A stretch of 64,000 nt of DNA, from the NCBI GenBank assembly GCA_004026145.2, contig CP034986.1:6812929-6876928 (forward strand). The letters are read 5' to 3'. The stretch's first letter is position 1. Each line of letters opens with the position of its first letter. Positions 62,501-64,000 of the stretch are shown here, piece by piece. The notes below the pieces were generated by a model, which did no database searches, had not been told where the DNA came from, and saw only the letters and a list, made by a program, of their open reading frames with translations. The stretch comes from Takifugu bimaculatus (lineage: Eukaryota; Chordata; Actinopteri; Tetraodontiformes; Tetraodontidae). Made by a program: the position numbers and the translations under genes.

Positions 62501-64000
62501 TTAAACAAAGTAATTAGGTGCTATTTGTCTGAGGGTGGTCCAGATGGTCCGGAGTAGGATATCTCCTCATCCTGTCTTTTAATAAATGCATATGTCATAC
62601 CCGAAAGTCTACAGCCATATATAAAAGATCAGTACATATCAATAAATTAAGTCCAGTAAATCGTACACAGGTCTGAAAATGAGTAGAACCTTGAAAACGT
62701 TTTGTCACCAAATCTGCTGGGTGAACGGTGCATCTACAAAAGTCCTAAGAGTATGTTGGGCGAGGATTTCCTGGGGTTGAACAAGACATCAAACAGATTG
62801 CCGGTCACTATGGAACGTGCATTTGAGTCTTGGAAGCCTCCATGAGTTAAACAAAACCTGACCGGACTGGTCAGATTGCGTTTCACTATTGCAGGCACTG
62901 CAGAATTGTCTCTTTCCCCGAATTACGAAGGTGAGGAGGGAATCTAGAAGACAGCGCTGCAGCGGGCGAGTGATATAACCCACGAACCTCTGACGTCTCT
63001 GGAACACTGGTCTCAGTACAAAGTGTGCAGCTCTGTTGTGTCTCCCAGGAGAACTCAAGGTCAAGACAGAAAACTGTTGCGTGTTGAGAAGCTGCAGAGG
63101 TTCCTGGGTTATTGTTTGCAGCCTAGTAAGTTTTGCATTGCCGGGGATCAAGAACTCGCCATTCTGTCAAGGGGAAAACTGGCCTAATGGATGCTCGGAA
63201 AATAAAATTATTCTCCAGCACATTATTCAGTTGATCGAACGTGTCCTGAGCCAGCACATTTGGTGACAGGTTTCAATAGCCTTTGCTGCAACAGAGGACT
63301 CACAGCATCATGATCTCTGGTGCACGTGAACTTTCCAGTTAATACACAATGAAATGAAAAAGTGGATGTTAAGAAATACCAAACTCTTTCAAAACATCTT
63401 GTATTACAATTGACGGGGACTCACAATTGGCAATAGACAACAAAGTGCAATCTTCTACTCACCTTCATCCCAGCACATTCTTTGGAACACAGTGAACAGG
63501 TATGTGGAAAGACTCTCGGGGAGGTGGCGGCATAGTCATGCATCATGGCCAGCGTTGGCAGACCTTTAAAAGGTGTAGCCTTTCCTCGCGTGCGCTCCTC
63601 TGGATTGGCCGCCTGCGCTGGGAAAGGCTGGTGCAAATGTGGCGGGATGCCTGGCGAGTGATGGGTGGCCCAAGAGGCTTCGCTGATCCTTGAAGCGGTA
63701 GTAGCAGGTGGAAGCTGTAGACTGGCGGAATAACCCGAAGACCATACCACAGTCCGCATTAATGGTTCCGTGGGCGTGTGTGGCTGTGACTGCTGCGCCA
63801 GTGGATGCTGTCCCGCCTGGTTCCCAACCGTTGGCGCCTGGTCTTGTTTGGCCTTGATGCTGTGGCTCTTGTTATCGCTGATGAGGCCAGGCCTGCCTGA
63901 ATGCAAACCCTGCATCAGGATGCAGGAAGTCGCAGGGTTTTAATGGCGACTGTCCATCTTCTGGTTCTTTAACAGGAACAGCTCTTGTAGATTTTCTCAT
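49300..64000 (-). CDS. znf638: znf638-like gene, copy B (5' end cut by right edge)
   Basis: A paralogue of copy A, read from the right edge leftwards, with about 30 exons and the same domain order: zinc-finger half, RS segment, RRM-like domains, acidic repeats and C-terminal matrin-type finger. Most exon lengths equal those of copy A, while protein sequence outside the converted tract is clearly diverged. Long stretches, including a 1352-nt exon, are free of frame breaks; apparent extra bases occur at about 50947, 51745 and near 63890. The gene lies upstream of and on the same strand as dysf, the arrangement I recall for mammalian ZNF638-DYSF. It probably represents the ancestral copy. Role as for copy A; sub-functional differences cannot be judged. 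Confidence 0.88.
49442..52225 (-). repeat. right arm of near-identical inverted repeat
   Basis: Counterpart of 44459-47215. Relative to the left arm it has an 18-nt in-frame duplication (adds KVDTQR), a 12-nt in-frame insertion (EQNS after Met-Val), a 3-nt deletion in a Glu run, and a substitution cluster near 51690. The net length difference, 27 nt, is fully explained by these plus the single-base indels. Confidence 0.92.
50603..52569 (-). CDS. znf638: znf638 copy B acidic repeat exon
   Basis: A 1967-nt exon starting SFFEEQNFSMEDFVTVDEVG, with the same LDEVG- and ILDSV-type repeats as copy A. It is two nucleotides too long for phase; extra bases at about 51745 (GGGAGG against GGGAG in copy A) and about 50947 (GAGAAGG against GAGAGG) account for both. 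Copy A's own two frame breaks in the matching stretch are absent here, so each copy corrects the other. From 52225 leftwards it is nearly identical to copy A. Confidence 0.86.
52751..53078 (-). CDS. znf638: znf638 copy B exons between the acidic blocks
   Basis: Exons at 53016-53078 (SCVPVPPEKNSSFHKHLQRV) and 52751-52909 (CLGDADKTTVDLEEDAVNVD, then ILKTIKVTIHQH). The second is phase-consistent if the acceptor is CAGAG just before TGTCTTGG. LKTIKVTIHQ repeats the core of exon 54178-54336. Copy A has no counterpart of these exons at this position. Confidence 0.75.
53178..54476 (-). CDS. znf638: znf638 copy B linker and first acidic block
   Basis: Exons at 54453-54476 (FIIKNPE), 54178-54336 (LESFEKRLEINGKTPVNLGQ, then VLKTIKVTIHQN) and 53178-53909 (ETDDFTSDALSPSAIIFDKV to EPAASAPEDVQ, with YQILDSFEEQTD inside). 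The junction between the last two is out of phase as I read it (phase 2 into phase 0), so one splice site or one base is wrong. The block resembles the second block at 50603-52909 and suggests an internal duplication. Confidence 0.78.
54747..55972 (-). CDS. znf638: znf638 copy B fourth RRM-like region
   Basis: Exons at 55808-55972 (STVMLTNLPMERYMHENIAQ), 55578-55712 (AFVIFEDWSACCRFVQDHIK), 55296-55334 (EVMYTSLIKLSET), 55063-55215 (PESLRKRLLCIETTQTSLHI) and 54747-54847 (LAKASDLEQVLEKFKHFQC). Frames are intact and phases agree. VMLTNLP and AFVIFED are the RNP-like strands. Confidence 0.87.
56068..56769 (-). CDS. znf638: znf638 copy B third RRM-like region
   Basis: Exons at 56644-56769 (RTIFIKNISLDKARELCNTW), 56414-56555 (AYIQFSSNLDADRFGVWQSL), 56185-56322 (VTIPPMNFAPPKGSSPPYWI) and 56068-56102 (YLTVSAMEDIQ). 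The first and last equal copy A in length (126 and 35 nt). RNP-like strands IFIKNI and AYIQFSS support an RRM. Confidence 0.87.
56849..57760 (-). CDS. znf638: znf638 copy B second RRM-like region
   Basis: Exons at 57593-57760, 57467-57501, 57171-57329, 56975-57088 and 56849-56887. They read FQSDVLPLTDGETIANFIDP, ICFRIEACNPTM, LKVIQITSLPFYNECRYTEK, AFAIIPTKGLKKLTSTRIAF and ITFYKSLMSLTNF. The 35-nt and 39-nt exons match copy A's lengths. Splice phases agree throughout. Confidence 0.86.
57876..59227 (-). CDS. znf638: znf638 copy B long linker exon with 76-residue repeats
   Basis: A 1352-nt exon, intact in frame (450 codons), beginning SKSCSSGASTSKTAKSAAVS. It is Lys/Ala-rich, then contains three tandem units of 228 bp (76 residues) carrying LKPKPVTSDTEDNKSAMLVE and PDLDELTKKLL. 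Two units are almost identical and the third is diverged. It ends at an AAGAAG|GTATGT donor. Low-complexity disordered sequence without a known fold. Confidence 0.85.
58391..58905 (-). repeat. 228-bp coding tandem repeat
   Basis: Landmarks TTGTTATcctccGTaTCtGA recur at about 58391 (diverged), 58619 and 58847, spacing 228 bp each time. The two rightmost copies are nearly identical at DNA level, which indicates a recent duplication or homogenisation. Confidence 0.88.
59319..59818 (-). CDS. znf638: znf638 copy B first RRM and following exon
   Basis: Exons at 59684-59818 (PPTMVKLEGITNSLSHHDIN, then VEKFGKTKSFVLFRSKQQ), 59439-59534 (AIVCFEKEEDAKKLKKVKFL) and 59319-59356 (GAVSKEQRLPSHR). The RRM keeps both RNP-like strands (VKLEGI, IVCFEK). 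The last exon is 38 nt, as in copy A. Confidence 0.88.
59896..60644 (-). CDS. znf638: znf638 copy B: second RS exon and linker
   Basis: Exons at 60244-60644 and 59896-60146. The first is Arg/Ser-rich with units such as WSDDRGLAPRRDDGRLSPLR. It lacks the sharp DNA tandem repeat of copy A and has no frame break. The second begins VQSNHSDLDTMVKNLASALV and continues in Ser/Lys-rich sequence. The second exon is longer than its copy A counterpart (251 against 155 nt). Confidence 0.86.
60804..61257 (-). CDS. znf638: znf638 copy B: finger second half and first RS exon
   Basis: Exons at 61196-61257 (DWIAHQNTSLHLGNCKLLR), 61064-61102 (YPDWDGTIKTEPR) and 60804-60980 (ADKNVKPSTATAADVRQKAV, then GSRSRSHSASPRRHG and RSRSPQSSRYTLR). 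The first two have the same lengths as in copy A. The RS exon is shorter (177 against 201 nt). All phases agree. Confidence 0.88.
61258..63462. other. znf638 copy B intron splitting the zinc finger
   Basis: A 2.2-kb intron at the same place as copy A's 874-bp intron. It contains a 23-bp minisatellite (62010-62308). No exon was found. Confidence 0.65.
62010..62308 (+). repeat. 23-bp minisatellite, about 14 units
   Basis: The unit GATCTCCTGTTGTAAGGAACCAA (quoted here as GATCTCCTGTTGTAAGG plus AACCAA) recurs with period 23, with A/G and A/C variants. Two boundaries have a shortened 15-nt unit lacking the ACCCAAG part. Open frames over it are repeat artefacts. Confidence 0.95.
63463..64000 (-). 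CDS. znf638: znf638 copy B N-terminal exon (partial)
   Basis: The end of the large N-terminal exon reads PTLAMMHDYAATSPRVFPHT, then CSLCSKECAGMK before a GTGAGT donor, supplying the Cys half of the matrin-type finger. Upstream is Gln/Pro/Ser-rich sequence. An apparent one-base shift near 63890 separates it from MRKSTRAVPVKEPEDG at the window edge. Confidence 0.82.

Noticed and set aside
62789..63151. 120-codon minus-strand frame and a plus-strand EKLQRFLG-like string suggestive of a Gypsy retroelement
   Set aside because: Only a few residues resemble a reverse transcriptase tail, stops are frequent and no LTR or further domain is visible, so I do not call an element.
1..64000. CRISPR arrays, operons, bacterial or viral systems
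   Set aside because: No spaced direct repeats, Shine-Dalgarno spacing or compact gene packing. All tandem repeats are micro- or minisatellites in a vertebrate gene context.

Overview
The window is vertebrate nuclear DNA, almost certainly from a ray-finned fish. It carries multi-exon genes with GT-AG introns that are mostly 70-500 bp, many long (TG)n/(CA)n microsatellites, and two genes that are also neighbours in mammals. No bacterial, plasmid or phage features are present. Gene identities come from recognising protein motifs and exon structure by eye; no database was searched.

Layout. (1) Positions 1884-29640, minus strand: the 5' three quarters or more of a dysferlin gene (dysf). I can read 46 constitutive-position exons, numbered 1-46 as in the human gene, plus two extra alternative exons: a second first exon like mammalian DYSF-v1 (27697-27769) and an optional exon at the position of mammalian exon 40a (10957-11016). 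Exon 17 is a 33-nt phase-preserving cassette. The gene runs off the left edge before C2G and the membrane anchor. A tRNA-Arg(UCU) gene with an intron lies in dysf intron 41 (5306-5393). (2) Positions 29641-32674: the head-to-head intergenic region. (3) Positions 32927-47345, plus strand: a full-length znf638-like gene (copy A): Ser/Gln-rich N-terminus, split matrin-type zinc finger, RS domain, several RRMs, a very acidic repeat region and a C-terminal matrin-type zinc finger. (4) Positions 47346-49299: a convergent 3' region. (5) Positions 49300-64000, minus strand: a second znf638-like gene (copy B), cut by the right edge inside its large N-terminal exon.

The most notable feature is that copies A and B are tail-to-tail paralogues. 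Most of their length is clearly diverged, but 44459-47215 and 49442-52225 are nearly identical in inverted orientation, introns included: four consecutive introns have exactly the same lengths in both copies (92, 220, 86 and 72 nt). The high identity stops abruptly on both sides. This looks like a recent gene-conversion patch between inverted duplicates, with an assembly artefact as the main alternative. Copy B keeps the orientation relative to dysf that I recall for mammals, so copy A is probably the inverted newcomer.

A second theme is a series of apparent single-base insertions in coding exons. There are about a dozen in copy A, three or four in copy B and two in dysf exon 33. Each breaks the frame although the protein continues in the next frame. 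Nearly all are extra bases, which suggests residual long-read errors rather than pseudogenes, but genuine lesions cannot be excluded from sequence alone.

Expected roles (family knowledge): dysferlin is a tail-anchored multi-C2 protein of muscle membrane repair; ZNF638 is a nuclear DNA/RNA-binding protein linked to splicing and transcriptional regulation. No functional link between them is implied beyond conserved neighbourhood.
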